DNA of 36,209 nt from positions 1 to 36,209 of the forward strand of contig CAMBYC010000016.1 in assembly GCA_945871875.1 (NCBI GenBank), in the 5' to 3' direction. The DNA is from Sphingobacterium thalpophilum. Its GTDB lineage: Bacteria; Bacteroidota; Bacteroidia; Chitinophagales; Chitinophagaceae. Under the pieces are notes generated by a model. That model saw only the letters and a program-made list of their open reading frames with translations. It had not been told where the DNA came from and made no database searches. The stretch's first letter is position 1. Every line of letters begins with the position of its first letter. The translations under genes were made by a program, and so were the position numbers. Positions 1 through 9,402 of the stretch are shown here, one piece after another.

Positions 1-561
1 ATAGAAAGATTACAAGTTGAAAATGTTAAGTTAACGGATGAAAAAACCAATCTAACAAATCAAAATGCAGCATTAGAACAAAATCTAAACACTACCAAAA
101 CAGAAAAAATTGCTGCAGAGGAAAAGGTAAATATTGGTTCAACCTTACATGCATCTAATTTCCAGATGAAAGCCATAGATGTAAGAAGAAGCGGAAAAGA
201 AAAATCAACAAGTTCAGCTAAATCAGCTGATAAACTCCGAATTTCTTTTGATTTAGATGAAAATTTGATTGCTACTTCAGGTCAAAAAGAATTATACATC
301 ATCGTTACTAACCCAGGTGGAAATGTTGTTACCGAACAAGGAGCCCCATTAGGTAAATTCAACACCAGAAAAGAAGGTGAAAAAGAATATACCAATAAAA
401 TTAATGTAGAATATGAAACTGGAGTAAGAAAAAATGTAGGATTTGATGTTCAACAATCTGAAAAGTTTGAACAAGGAAGCTACAAAGTTGAAGTTTACCA
501 AAATGGATTCAAAATTGGAGAAAATACCATTGAACTTAGAAAAGGTGGAATTTTTGGATAA
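1..561 (+). CDS. Coiled-coil protein, 3' part only (5' end outside window)
   Basis: The reading frame is open from the first base of the window to the TAA at 559-561, so 186 residues are visible and the start lies upstream. The first 45 or so residues (for example KLTDEKTNLTNQNAALEQN) have the heptad pattern and E/K/Q/N bias of a coiled coil. The remaining 130 or so residues form a compact domain rich in beta-strand-like stretches (LYIIVTNPGG, YKVEVYQNGFKIG) and end in a basic tail. I recognise the general layout (coiled coil plus a C-terminal beta domain) from uncharacterised Bacteroidota proteins but know no function for it. An ATG at 166 could be taken as a start, but the frame continues without a stop and with clear coding character upstream. 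It is followed by a terminator shared with the convergent gene. Confidence 0.75.
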   Translation: MERLQVENVKLTDEKTNLTNQNAALEQNLNTTKTEKIAAEEKVNIGSTLHASNFQMKAIDVRRSGKEKSTSSAKSADKLRISFDLDENLIATSGQKELYIIVTNPGGNVVTEQGAPLGKFNTRKEGEKEYTNKINVEYETGVRKNVGFDVQQSEKFEQGSYKVEVYQNGFKIGENTIELRKGGIFG

Positions 562-583
562 TATTCTTAAAATATTAGCAATA

Positions 584-615
584 AAAAAGCAGGGATTAAA
601 CCCTGCTTTTTTTAT
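584..615. terminator. Bidirectional intrinsic terminator between convergent genes
   Basis: An 11-bp perfect stem (584-594 with 601-611, core GCAGGG/CCCTGC) encloses the six-base loop ATTAAA. It is flanked by an A-run on the left and a T-run on the right, so it can work in both directions. It lies between the stop of the coiled-coil gene at 561 and the stop of the minus-strand barrel gene at 619. Confidence 0.85.
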
Positions 616-618
616 TCA

Positions 619-3600
619 CTAAAATATAGCTCTAACCTGTGCTCTTCCCGTATGAACAAATCCTGAAATTCCAGCCTTCCTTCCTTCATATTGCACAGAC
701 AACTCAATATTTCTATTCAATTTTTTTGTTGCATCTACTGTCCAAATATAGTTTTCACCTGGCAGTAAACCATCTAACATTATATAAGAAACTGTTGCAT
801 TGGGAAGTGCATTATATTTTATAGAGTTGACCGTAAACTTTGATGCCAATGAAGTATTGGAAACCACATTGTATTTTACTTCTGCAATTAAGGCATTACT
901 GATTGATTTTTCCGTTGCTTCTAAATTTTTTCTACCATCCCATTTATAACTAATTTGCAATCGGAAGTCTGTTCCTTGAGTAAAATTTAACCTAGGCTCA
1001 ATTGCATTCCCTTCTATTGTGAAATTTCTATTGTTAAATTGAGGTGTTAATAAGCGATTTAAAAAATGCTTGTATTGAACATCCCAAGTAATTAATTTAC
1101 TTGTATTAAACCTCAATTTAGTTGTCCAATCATTTAATTTCCTTGTCTCATAACCGTAAGATAAAAAAGCCCTTCCCGTAGTTCGAATATTATTAACATC
1201 AAAACCCCAAAGACTGCTTAATCGATTGTAAGAAAAACTATTGCTTAACAATTGATCTAAGGTTAACAAACTGGTATCAGAGAATGCATTTTTAAGTGGA
1301 TTAAAATCACCTAAACCATTGGAAATGTTTTTCTTATTAAGTTGTAATGATGATTGCAAATAAATTTTTGAAATTAATCGCTTAATTCCTTTTGAATTTT
1401 CATCAACAAACTTAACTCCCGGATTAATAACTAAACTATAGTTAAACTGTAAATAATTGGCACGAATAAAAGTTGTTGTTGGAGTAAAAACCCTTATAAA
1501 CTTAGCCTGATCACGGTATTTTGCCAATTCAAATTCATTAATTTGTTGCAATCCATCATTGTTGTAATCAATCCAAGTATATTCTCCTTGACCGGCGGGA
1601 ACTTCAAAGTATGTAAAATCTCTTCTTGGTTCTTGTCCTGCACCTTTTTCATACAACAGGGTTCCAGTGATGGCATTGTTTAGTATATTGGTAAAATATT
1701 CTACCCTGCCCAATAAAGTAGAATTGCCTTTTGTAGATAAAATTTGATTATTTGTATCGGCAAGCAATTGTCTAAAGCTAGTATTCCACCTCAATTGATG
1801 GTGATCATTTTTCATCAAATCAGCGAATAAATTATAATTTAAACTTTTATCAACCTGCATCAATTTGTTTCCTTTTGGCAATTGGTCTGCTCTGGTGTAA
1901 AAACTCACCCCCCATTTATTTGGACCATCACCAGATTTCAAATACAATTGCCAAATACTAAATGAGAAACTTGAAGGGTTTAGAGAATCTGATTTAAGAT
2001 TACCCAATTGGTTGTGTTCTAAACTGTATTTTAAACCAGCCTGATAATTGTGAAAAGATTTAAAAACCTTATTAATGTCAACAATTGGACGAAAAAAAAA
2101 TCCCTTTTGAGTAATATCTGAAAGTTTTGTAAAACTTACTTGGTTTCTAATCGACCAATGGTTAAGATCCATAGAATGCTCAAAATTATTCCGAATAGCA
2201 GTAAAATTGTTGGATCTATTATAAGTAGAAATATTATTTTTCAAGGATTGGTGGTTGTCTTTCAGGGTAGAACCCAATGAGAAAATTGTTTCGGATGAAG
2301 GTACAAGCGATAAAGGCAATCCCCAATCGCGGCTAAATTCAACATTTCTCAATCGTTCTAATGGCTGGAATTGAAGGTCGGTATGTTCAAAACTGGCTAA
2401 GGTTAATAGATTAAGTTGTTTTTTAGAATTTAATAATTTATTGTGATTTAGTGTAATTTTTCCGGCAAAACCTTTATCGTTTTGCTTATCTCTACTAGAA
2501 AATGTATTAATATCTTTATTGCTAATTGCAATTTCAGATTGAAGATTTAGTTGTTTACCAGCATAATTTAGGGTGAAAGAATACATTTGTTGTTTCTTTG
2601 GTGTAACCAATAAAAAAGCAGGTTCATAATCCCCTTGTTTATTGCCGTCTTTATCTGGTGATACCCATTTGTATACTTTTCCATTGGCATTGGTATTAAA
2701 ATCTATTATATAATTTCCTCTTCCAATATCAACACGAATAAAACTTAGGCTATATAAATTGAGTTGACTATTGTTGGAAACTACAAAAACAGAATCTGAT
2801 TTGCCGTAAAAACTAGTATCAATTTTTTTATATAAGATTTTCCCAGAAGAAAAGGTATCTAATCTAGCGGAAGGATAGAAAGCTTGTTGAATGCTATCAC
2901 CCAATTGAGATAGAAATTGTTTCTGCCTTGTATCTAATGTTTGATTTATTGGAGAATTCTTTGCATCATTGTTATTGAATCCACTTAAAGAAAGTTTCCA
3001 TTTTTTTCCCAACTCAATTTCATCAGTAAGAAAAAGTTGAGCATTCAGGAAATTTCGATCTGCATATTCAAACTCTGCTTGAATGCGTTTATCCTTGGTA
3101 ATCATTCTTTTAGGCGTAAAAGTTATTTCGGCTGTGTTATAGTTGATTACATAATCTTGATCTTCACCTCTTTGAAGCAACTCTCCATCAATAAATATTC
3201 TTTCTGTTCCAGCCAAAATGATGAAAAATAGTTCGCTATTTGCACCTTGTAATCGATAAGGACCTTGATTGCCTTCCAAACCTTGAAATACATTTCTGTT
3301 GAATTTTCCTTTAGCCACTGCTCCACTCGCTAAAATTTTGTTAGATGCATTTTTTGAAATTTGTTGTTTGGTTTCAAAAGAGATTCCTTGTTGCCTTTTA
3401 TAAAAATTCAGGAAATAACCTTGATTTTGTCTAACATCAATATCCCCAACATTTAAACGCCAATTGTCTTTATAAAACTGTATATAAACTTGGTCAAATT
3501 CGTTGAGGTTTTGGGTGTTCCCATCTGGCTGAATGGGTATATTATTATCCGATATTGCAGCAGAAAGATGAATGCTATCTCCTAAATAACCGTTCAATTG

Positions 3601-4077
3601 TAAATTTAGACTTGAATTGACTACAACGTCTTGGCGATTACCAAAAGATAGACCTCTACCAAAACTACCCGTGTAAGTAAGATTTCCAAAATCAATGATT
3701 GCATTTTCTTCTTGTTTAGCGTTGATAAATTCTAGAGGCTGAGTCTTAAATTTCCCTAATACAGTATCAAAAACCATACGTTGAGCAACACTGTTAAATT
3801 TTCCAGAAAACACCCTAAAACTAGCTTGCACACTATCCACAAGTGGCTGTTTTTTCCAATGAAACTGAGCATTTATCAAATCAATTGAATACCAATTGCT
3901 GTCTAATCCAGGAATAAAAAAACTATTAGGCACAATACTAAGAACATCCAATTGCTGAGGATCCATAGAAACTTTAATCCAAATTTTCCTATAATTGGAT
4001 GAAGTTGGCTTTTGAGCCCAACCTTTGGCACCAAAACCAATTACAAGAAAAATTAATATAATCAGTTTCTCTTTCAA
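619..4077 (-). CDS. Large outer-membrane beta-barrel protein, function unknown
   Basis: 1152 residues. The start is TTG at 4077; no CAT (ATG on the minus strand) occurs in the upstream gap. The TTG is directly followed by a good signal peptide (KEKLIILIFLVIGFGAKGWA, with cleavage after GWA). The N-terminal third carries motifs that resemble conserved segments of Bacteroidota SprA-like barrels: a GRGLSFGNRQDVVVNSSLNL stretch, an IPIQPDGNTQNLNEFDQVY stretch and a DYVINYNTAEITFTPKRMI stretch. The long remainder alternates aromatic and polar residues and ends in F (RAQVRAIF), as outer-membrane barrels do. A DYNNDGLQQINEFE segment around residue 840 looks like an EF-hand-type calcium loop. The gene is monocistronic, between its own promoter-like box and a bidirectional terminator. 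At 1152 residues it is less than half the size of the T9SS translocon SprA, so I do not call it SprA. The outer-membrane location is fairly sure; its role is unknown. Confidence 0.7.
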   Translation of the reverse strand: MKEKLIILIFLVIGFGAKGWAQKPTSSNYRKIWIKVSMDPQQLDVLSIVPNSFFIPGLDSNWYSIDLINAQFHWKKQPLVDSVQASFRVFSGKFNSVAQRMVFDTVLGKFKTQPLEFINAKQEENAIIDFGNLTYTGSFGRGLSFGNRQDVVVNSSLNLQLNGYLGDSIHLSAAISDNNIPIQPDGNTQNLNEFDQVYIQFYKDNWRLNVGDIDVRQNQGYFLNFYKRQQGISFETKQQISKNASNKILASGAVAKGKFNRNVFQGLEGNQGPYRLQGANSELFFIILAGTERIFIDGELLQRGEDQDYVINYNTAEITFTPKRMITKDKRIQAEFEYADRNFLNAQLFLTDEIELGKKWKLSLSGFNNNDAKNSPINQTLDTRQKQFLSQLGDSIQQAFYPSARLDTFSSGKILYKKIDTSFYGKSDSVFVVSNNSQLNLYSLSFIRVDIGRGNYIIDFNTNANGKVYKWVSPDKDGNKQGDYEPAFLLVTPKKQQMYSFTLNYAGKQLNLQSEIAISNKDINTFSSRDKQNDKGFAGKITLNHNKLLNSKKQLNLLTLASFEHTDLQFQPLERLRNVEFSRDWGLPLSLVPSSETIFSLGSTLKDNHQSLKNNISTYNRSNNFTAIRNNFEHSMDLNHWSIRNQVSFTKLSDITQKGFFFRPIVDINKVFKSFHNYQAGLKYSLEHNQLGNLKSDSLNPSSFSFSIWQLYLKSGDGPNKWGVSFYTRADQLPKGNKLMQVDKSLNYNLFADLMKNDHHQLRWNTSFRQLLADTNNQILSTKGNSTLLGRVEYFTNILNNAITGTLLYEKGAGQEPRRDFTYFEVPAGQGEYTWIDYNNDGLQQINEFELAKYRDQAKFIRVFTPTTTFIRANYLQFNYSLVINPGVKFVDENSKGIKRLISKIYLQSSLQLNKKNISNGLGDFNPLKNAFSDTSLLTLDQLLSNSFSYNRLSSLWGFDVNNIRTTGRAFLSYGYETRKLNDWTTKLRFNTSKLITWDVQYKHFLNRLLTPQFNNRNFTIEGNAIEPRLNFTQGTDFRLQISYKWDGRKNLEATEKSISNALIAEVKYNVVSNTSLASKFTVNSIKYNALPNATVSYIMLDGLLPGENYIWTVDATKKLNRNIELSVQYEGRKAGISGFVHTGRAQVRAIF

Positions 4078-4167
4078 ATGTATGTATCTGTTTTATTGCT
4101 TCAAAAAATCTTAATTTTTATGGATAAGATTGTACAATTCAAACTTACTTGAGCGAATGAAATATAA

Positions 4168-4175
4168 CAAAGTTA
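4168..4175 (-). promoter_or_regulatory. Promoter -7 box (TAACTTTG) for the 1152-residue barrel gene
   Basis: Reading the minus strand gives TAACTTTG, a perfect match to the Bacteroidota -7 consensus TAnnTTTG. It lies about 90 bases before the TTG start. A weak TTTA sits about 18-19 bases further upstream, where TTTG is expected. It also lies downstream of the sdh terminator, which fits an independent transcription unit. No experiment supports it. Confidence 0.5.
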
Positions 4176-4239
4176 GACGCAAGTTACAACTACTAAATTA
4201 CAGAACACAACAAGATGATAATCATATATTATAAAACAA

Positions 4240-4281
4240 AAAAGGAATTAATAAAGTCTAACGACAATATTAATTCCTTTT
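4240..4281 (-). terminator. Intrinsic terminator of the sdhCAB operon
   Basis: A 13-bp perfect inverted repeat (4240-4252 and 4269-4281, core AAGGAATTAAT/ATTAATTCCTT) with a 16-base loop lies 19 bases past the sdhB stop. On the minus strand it is followed by a T-rich run (TTTTGTTTTA). It separates the sdh operon from the barrel gene downstream. Confidence 0.8.
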
Positions 4282-4299
4282 AAAAAACAGATAGTCTAA

Positions 4300-5067
4300 T
4301 TAGTTTTTATCACTGCTCATGCTAGCAGCCAAATATTCGCGGTTAAGGCGTGCAATATTTAAAACAGAGATACCTTTAGGGCATTCTGCTTCACATGAAT
4401 AAGTGTTGGTACAGCTACCGAAACCTTCTTTATCCATTTGGCCAATCATATTGACAACCCTAGATTTTCTTTCTGGTTCTCCTTGTGGAAGTAAAGAAAG
4501 GTGAGCAACTTTTGCGGAAACAAAAAGCATTGCAGAAGAATTTTTACAAGCTGCAACGCAAGCACCACAACCAATACAAGTAGCAGCAGAAAAAGCTTCG
4601 TCTGCCTTAGCTTTTTCAACAGGCATAGCATTTCCATCAACAGCATTTCCGGTGTTTACAGATACATATCCACCAGATTGAATAATTCTATCAAAAGCAC
4701 CTCTGTTTACCATAAGGTCTTTTAAAACGGGAAATGCATTTGCTCTAAAAGGTTCTACAACTATAGTATCACCATCTTTGTATTCGCGCATGTGCAACTG
4801 ACAAGTTGTGTTTTGCTTCCATGGTCCATGAGGGCGACCATTGATAACCATTGAACACATTCCGCAAATACCTTCACGACAATCGTGGTCGAAAGCAACG
4901 GGTTCTTTTCCTTCTGTAATAAGACGTTCATTTAAAACATCAAACATTTCAAGAAAAGACATTTCAGAAGAAATATCAGAAACAGAGTAGGTTTCAAAAT
5001 TTCCTTGAACAGAGGTATTTTTTTGACGCCAAACTTTTAAGGTCAAATTCATTGTATAATGCTGCAT
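4300..5067 (-). CDS. sdhB: Succinate dehydrogenase / fumarate reductase iron-sulfur subunit
   Basis: 255 residues, the usual size for type-B SdhB/FrdB. It carries electrons from the flavin of SdhA to the membrane quinone site. The plant-type [2Fe-2S] ligands are visible as [12 protein letters not shown] with a fourth Cys in NTTCQLHM (C63, C68, C71, C89). The C-terminal half has the ferredoxin-like motifs [12 protein letters not shown] and [10 protein letters not shown], which supply the [4Fe-4S] and [3Fe-4S] ligands. It is the last gene of sdhC-sdhA-sdhB, 58 bases after sdhA and followed by a strong terminator. An internal ATG at 5052 (MNLTLKVW) is an alternative start; the first ATG gives an N-terminus of ordinary length for the family. 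The direction of catalysis (succinate oxidation or fumarate reduction) cannot be read from the sequence. Confidence 0.96.
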   Translation of the reverse strand: MQHYTMNLTLKVWRQKNTSVQGNFETYSVSDISSEMSFLEMFDVLNERLITEGKEPVAFDHDCREGICGMCSMVINGRPHGPWKQNTTCQLHMREYKDGDTIVVEPFRANAFPVLKDLMVNRGAFDRIIQSGGYVSVNTGNAVDGNAMPVEKAKADEAFSAATCIGCGACVAACKNSSAMLFVSAKVAHLSLLPQGEPERKSRVVNMIGQMDKEGFGSCTNTYSCEAECPKGISVLNIARLNREYLAASMSSDKN

Positions 5068-5125
5068 AGAAAATGATAGTAAATAAGTTCTTAATAATGT
5101 TTAGTTAAAGATTGAATTGATTTGA

Positions 5126-7099
5126 TTATTTGTAGCTTCTTTGGCTAGGTTTAACCACATCATACAACAATTCTTCTTTTTGTAATTCCCATTGACTTTC
5201 GCTTTGGTATTTCCAAGCAGATACAAACATAAAATTAGCATCATCTCTTAAAGCTTCACCATCTGGAGATTGAAATTCTTCTCTGAAGTGACCACCGCAG
5301 CTTTCGTTTCTGGTAAGCGCATCTAGGCACATCAATTCACCCAGTTCAATAAAATCAGCTACTCTGCCAGCTTTATCCAACTCAAGGTTCATTTCATTGA
5401 TTTCACCTGGAATTTTAACATCACTCCAAAATTCTTTTTTCAATGCTTGAATTTCAGCAATTGCTTGATTCAATCCTTCTTCATTTCTAGCCATTCCGCA
5501 TTTGTCCCAAATAATTTTACCCAAACGTTTGTGGAAACTTTCTACCGATTGTGAACCATTGATGTTTTTCAATTTTTCTAGACGATTTTTAACCTTTGTT
5601 TCAGCAGCTTCAAATTCAGGATGTGAAGTTGGTATGTTTCCAGTTCTAATCTCATCAGAAAGATAATTACCAACGGTGTAAGGGATAACAAAATAACCAT
5701 CAGCCAAACCTTGCATCAGTGCAGAAGCACCTAATCTATTGGCTCCGTGATCGCTAAAATTACATTCACCTAACGCGTATAAACCTTCAATGGTTGTCAT
5801 CAATTCATAATCTACCCACAAGCCACCCATTGTGTAGTGAACTGCAGGATAAATTCTCATTGGCAATTGATATGGATTCTCGCCAGTAATTTTTTCGTAC
5901 ATATCGAAAAGGTTACCATATTTCTCTTTTACCACTTCTCTACCCAATTCTAATATGGCTTCTTTTCCAATATCACCGAGATTTCTCTTATTTACTTCAG
6001 ATTTTCCATAACGCTCGATAGCGTCAGCATAATCCAAATAAACAGCTTGTTTAGATGTTCCTACGCCATATCCAGCATCACATCTTTCTTTTGCAGCTCG
6101 AGAAGCAACATCCCTTGGAACTAAATTTCCAAAAGCTGGGTATCTTCTTTCTAAGTAATAATCTCTTTCTTCTTCTGGAATATCTATTGCTTTGCGCGTA
6201 TCGCCTTGCTTTGCAGGAACCCAAATTCTTCCGTCGTTGCGTAATGATTCTGACATTAAGGTCAATTTCGATTGGTGATCCCCACTTACAGGAATACAAG
6301 TTGGATGGATTTGTGTAAAACATGGATTTGCAAAATTTGCACCATTTTTATGTGCTTTCCATGCAGCAGTTACGTTAGAACCCATTGCGTTGGTAGACAA
6401 ATAAAATACATTACCATAACCACCAGTACACAAAAGAACTGCATGACTAAAATGTCTTTCTAATTCACCGGTAATTAAATTACGGGCAATAATTCCACGA
6501 GCTTTCCCATCAATGATAACCAATTCCTGCATTTCATGGCGGCTATACATGGTTACATTTCCTAAAGCAACTTGTCTTTCCAATGCTTGGTAAGCACCAA
6601 TCAACAATTGTTGACCAGTTTGACCGGCAGCATAAAAAGTACGTTGAACTTGGGTGCCACCAAAAGATCTATTACTCAATAAGCCACCATATTCTCTAGC
6701 AAAAGGAACACCTTGTGCAACACATTGGTCAATAATTGATGTACTTACTTCAGCCAAACGATGAACGTTTGCTTCTCTAGAGCGATAATCACCCCCTTTT
6801 ACTGTATCATAAAAAAGACGATAAACAGAATCTCCATCATTTTGATAATTCTTTGCAGCATTGATTCCACCTTGAGCAGCAATAGAGTGGGCACGTCTTG
6901 GAGAATCTTGGAAACAAAAAGCTTTTACTTTATATCCCAATTCACCAAGAGATGCAGCAGCAGATGCACCGGCTAATCCGGTTCCTACTATTATAACTTC
7001 TAATTTGCGCTTATTGGCTGGATTTACCAATCTAACTGATCCTTTATAATTATTCCATTTATTTTCTAATGGACCTGCGGGAATTTTTGCATTAAGCAT
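5126..7099 (-). CDS. sdhA: Succinate dehydrogenase / fumarate reductase flavoprotein subunit
   Basis: 657 residues. It is the catalytic subunit and interconverts succinate and fumarate at a covalently bound FAD. The N-terminus has the Rossmann motif [19 protein letters not shown] (residues about 35-53) and then [15 protein letters not shown], whose His71 is the expected FAD-attachment residue. The substrate region is seen in [13 protein letters not shown] and in [17 protein letters not shown]. The C-terminal domain has the family segment [20 protein letters not shown]. The [19 protein letters not shown]-like stretch (visible as [20 protein letters not shown]) closes the FAD site. It lies 25 bases after sdhC and is clearly co-transcribed. 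It is complete, with no missing key residue. Confidence 0.97.
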   Translation of the reverse strand: MLNAKIPAGPLENKWNNYKGSVRLVNPANKRKLEVIIVGTGLAGASAAASLGELGYKVKAFCFQDSPRRAHSIAAQGGINAAKNYQNDGDSVYRLFYDTVKGGDYRSREANVHRLAEVSTSIIDQCVAQGVPFAREYGGLLSNRSFGGTQVQRTFYAAGQTGQQLLIGAYQALERQVALGNVTMYSRHEMQELVIIDGKARGIIARNLITGELERHFSHAVLLCTGGYGNVFYLSTNAMGSNVTAAWKAHKNGANFANPCFTQIHPTCIPVSGDHQSKLTLMSESLRNDGRIWVPAKQGDTRKAIDIPEEERDYYLERRYPAFGNLVPRDVASRAAKERCDAGYGVGTSKQAVYLDYADAIERYGKSEVNKRNLGDIGKEAILELGREVVKEKYGNLFDMYEKITGENPYQLPMRIYPAVHYTMGGLWVDYELMTTIEGLYALGECNFSDHGANRLGASALMQGLADGYFVIPYTVGNYLSDEIRTGNIPTSHPEFEAAETKVKNRLEKLKNINGSQSVESFHKRLGKIIWDKCGMARNEEGLNQAIAEIQALKKEFWSDVKIPGEINEMNLELDKAGRVADFIELGELMCLDALTRNESCGGHFREEFQSPDGEALRDDANFMFVSAWKYQSESQWELQKEELLYDVVKPSQRSYK

Positions 7100-7124
7100 A
7101 TAGATAGTCAGGTTTAAATTTTGA

Positions 7125-7841
7125 TTAAAATAAAAATGTTATATTTCCAATATTTAATTCGATGTCGAAATACATGAAGATGGGCATTAAAGCAAAGATT
7201 AAGGGAACTACAATTGAAAAACTTATGCCTAATGTTTCAATCATTTTAATAAAAGGTGCTTGTTTCCAACCTAAAGTTTGGAAAGCACTTTGAAATCCAT
7301 GTACCAAATGCCAAGAAAGAGAAAAACATCCTAATACATAAACAATTACAGCCCACTCTCTACCTTTTCCAAACACTTCATTCATCTTCGCATATAAATT
7401 ATGGAATTCTTTTCCATCATAATTTACTGGCTCTAAATGACCAAATCTAGAAGGAATCCAAAAATCTGACAAGTGAATAATTAGAAAAAGTAAAATTAAG
7501 GAACCCAACAATGCCATTGATCTAGAATACCATGGTGACGTTTTTGCAGGTGCATTAATTGAATACTTCTGAAGCCTACGGGAATTGTTTTTAAACTCTA
7601 GCGTATATCCTTGAATGATATGCACTATAAAACCTGCAAAAAGTCCAACTTCCATAATCCTTATAAGCACATTTGTACTCATAAAATTTGCTGCAATGTT
7701 GAAATTTTTCTCTCCACCAGTAAATAAAACATTGATGTTAACGTAGCAGTGTACCAAAAGAAAAACAATCAGAAACAGCCCTGTAAAAGCCATTACATAT
7801 TTTCTTCCAACCGAAGATGTAAAAACCTGGCTCCAATTCAT
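7125..7841 (-). CDS. sdhC: Succinate dehydrogenase type-B cytochrome b subunit
   Basis: 238 residues, five hydrophobic helices (about 15-35, 58-80, 107-128, 162-184, 206-232). This is the fused membrane anchor of type-B SQR/QFR complexes, which binds two b hemes and the quinone, probably menaquinone. The expected heme-ligand histidines are present: H31 in helix 1, H74 in helix 2, H122 in helix 3 and the HLVHG pair (H177/H180) in helix 4. The short N-terminus [14 protein letters not shown] is typical of Bacteroidota homologues. It is the first gene of the operon; two promoter-like boxes lie upstream. There is no separate SdhD, which is normal for this type. Confidence 0.95.
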   Translation of the reverse strand: MNWSQVFTSSVGRKYVMAFTGLFLIVFLLVHCYVNINVLFTGGEKNFNIAANFMSTNVLIRIMEVGLFAGFIVHIIQGYTLEFKNNSRRLQKYSINAPAKTSPWYSRSMALLGSLILLFLIIHLSDFWIPSRFGHLEPVNYDGKEFHNLYAKMNEVFGKGREWAVIVYVLGCFSLSWHLVHGFQSAFQTLGWKQAPFIKMIETLGISFSIVVPLIFALMPIFMYFDIELNIGNITFLF

Positions 7842-7873
7842 AATGTGTAAGTTGCGGGTTTAAAAAATTTATG

Positions 7874-7881
7874 CAAAAATA
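7874..7881 (-). promoter_or_regulatory. Candidate proximal -7 box (TATTTTTG) for sdhCAB
   Basis: The minus strand reads TATTTTTG, matching TAnnTTTG, 33 bases before the sdhC ATG. It would give a leader of about 25 bases. No clear -33 TTTG sits at the expected spacing, so it competes with the distal box at 7936-7943. Confidence 0.35.
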
Positions 7882-7935
7882 ACTCAGAAAACATCAGTAT
7901 CATTTTATTTTTTCGCTTACAGTTAAAATACTTTA

Positions 7936-7943
7936 CAAATGTA
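7936..7943 (-). promoter_or_regulatory. Candidate distal -7 box (TACATTTG) for sdhCAB
   Basis: The minus strand reads TACATTTG, the same octamer found ahead of the tmRNA and the tRNA-Leu in this window. It lies 95 bases before the sdhC start, in the 123-base gap after the 188-residue gene. No good -33 element is visible because the upstream gene's 3' end begins there. Confidence 0.45.
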
Positions 7944-7964
7944 ATTTCAATCCTAAAATTTCCA

Positions 7965-8531
7965 TTACCTGTTTAATCTTTTGAGTATAAAATTGTCTAC
8001 TGATGCAAACAAAAACTGTGGTAAAGTGGTTCTCCATTGAGGAAAATCAAACAATTCTACATAATAATTTATTCTTGCCTTTTTGAAATCATGTTGAGAC
8101 TGTTCTGGCAAACCAATCATAACTACCCAACCACCATCTTCTAAAACATCTTCATGCCATTCTTCATAATAACAATTGTCGCTACTATGAAAATTAAGTA
8201 CATTCTCTCCTATTAAAATAAACTTCTTGATACCATTTTGGATCAATTTGTCTATTACAGATCTTTTGAAAATTGCAATATCATTTTCTATGGCATCATT
8301 CCATTCACCAATCATTTCAATTATACAATAATCAAGATCATAATCAACAAATAACAACTTCAAATATAGTGTTCTAGATCCAAAATCATTCCATTGTGGA
8401 TGAATGTAATAATTGTAAATGGTTTGTGTAAATTCAAACTCATTTGGTTCAACACCAAAAAAAGGAGATCTTTCATCTTCCTCAGTAGAATATAAATGTC
8501 TCCAATTAAAAAACGGTTCTAACGTATGCAT
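7965..8531 (-). CDS. Unknown 188-residue protein in the murQ operon
   Basis: 188 residues, acidic and very rich in aromatic residues (for example NWRHLYSTEEDERSPFFG, YNYYIHPQWNDFGSRTLY). There is no signal peptide, membrane segment or cysteine cluster. The middle reads like an alternating alpha/beta fold (LYLKLLFVDYDLDYCIIEMI, KKFILIGENVLNF, GGWVVMIGL). I do not recognise a named family; similar uncharacterised proteins are likely to exist in Bacteroidota. It starts 39 bases after the murQ stop on the same strand and no terminator lies between them, so it may belong to the kinase-murQ transcription unit. Whether it has any role in amino-sugar salvage is only a guess from position. Confidence 0.75.
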   Translation of the reverse strand: MHTLEPFFNWRHLYSTEEDERSPFFGVEPNEFEFTQTIYNYYIHPQWNDFGSRTLYLKLLFVDYDLDYCIIEMIGEWNDAIENDIAIFKRSVIDKLIQNGIKKFILIGENVLNFHSSDNCYYEEWHEDVLEDGGWVVMIGLPEQSQHDFKKARINYYVELFDFPQWRTTLPQFLFASVDNFILKRLNR

Positions 8532-8570
8532 ATTAACATTTCATAGATAAAAAACTAAAAACAAAAAGTA

Positions 8571-9395
8571 CTAAATTTCATTTACCCCTTCATCAACAGC
8601 TTTTTTAACACTGCCATATTTCAACAACATTTTTTTCGCTATTTCGTAATCTGAAATTTGGAGGGCATTCATAATCATTTTAGCACCTCTATCAACCAAT
8701 TTCTCATTACTAAGTTGCATATTTACCATTTTATTGTCTTCTACCCTTCCTAATAAAATCATTACACTTGTTGAAATCATATTCAAAACAAGTTTTTGAG
8801 CAGTTCCGCTTTTCATTCTAGTACTACCTGTAATAAACTCTGGGCCAACTATAACTTCAATAGGATAATCTGCAGCTGCAGAAACAGGGCTATTCGGGTT
8901 GCAAGAAATAGATCCAGTTATGATTCCATTTTTTCTGCAATGCTCTAAAGCACCAATAACAAAAGGAGTAGTTCCACTTGCTGCTATTCCTACTACTACA
9001 TCATTTTCTGTAATGTTGTATGCTTGTAAATCAAGCCATGCATCATCAATATTATCTTCTGCAAATTCAACAGCTTTGAACATTGCACTTTCTCCTCCGG
9101 CAATTACACCAATTACCAATCCATGAGGAACACCAAAAGTAGGGGGACATTCACTAGCATCTACCACACCTAATCTTCCACTTGTACCAGCACCAATGTA
9201 AAAAAGTCGTCCACCAGCCAACATTTTATCTGACAATGCTGTAACTAAGTTTGTAATCTGTGGAATGGCTCTTTCAACAGCCAAAGCAACCAATTTGTCT
9301 TCATTATTGATATTTACCAATAGTTCTGGAACCGACATTTGTTCTAAATGTCTGTAATTTGAATCTTGCTCTGTTACTTTAATAAACGCGTTCAT
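8571..9395 (-). CDS. murQ: N-acetylmuramic acid 6-phosphate etherase
   Basis: 274 residues from the ATG at 9395. It cleaves the lactyl ether of MurNAc-6-phosphate to GlcNAc-6-phosphate and D-lactate in the cytoplasm, a step of peptidoglycan recycling. It aligns from memory with E. coli MurQ almost end to end. Visible landmarks are NNEDKLVALAVERAIPQI, the SIS-domain phosphosugar loop IGAGTSGRLGVVDASECPPT, VVVGIAASGTTPFVIGALEH and GPEFITGSTRMKSGTAQKLV. A longer frame to an upstream start at 9419 would overlap the kinase stop; the ATG at 9395 leaves a 7-base gap and yields an N-terminus (MNAFIKVTEQ) like the family, so I prefer it. It is slightly shorter at the C-terminus than E. coli MurQ. The kinase just upstream probably supplies its phosphorylated substrate. 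Confidence 0.95.
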   Translation of the reverse strand: MNAFIKVTEQDSNYRHLEQMSVPELLVNINNEDKLVALAVERAIPQITNLVTALSDKMLAGGRLFYIGAGTSGRLGVVDASECPPTFGVPHGLVIGVIAGGESAMFKAVEFAEDNIDDAWLDLQAYNITENDVVVGIAASGTTPFVIGALEHCRKNGIITGSISCNPNSPVSAAADYPIEVIVGPEFITGSTRMKSGTAQKLVLNMISTSVMILLGRVEDNKMVNMQLSNEKLVDRGAKMIMNALQISDYEIAKKMLLKYGSVKKAVDEGVNEI

Positions 9396-9402
9396 ATAAA
9401 AT

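Noticed and set aside
6055-6976. Several open frames of 60-90 codons opposite to or out of frame with sdhA
   Set aside because: They lie wholly inside a well-conserved sdhA and have the composition of shadow frames.
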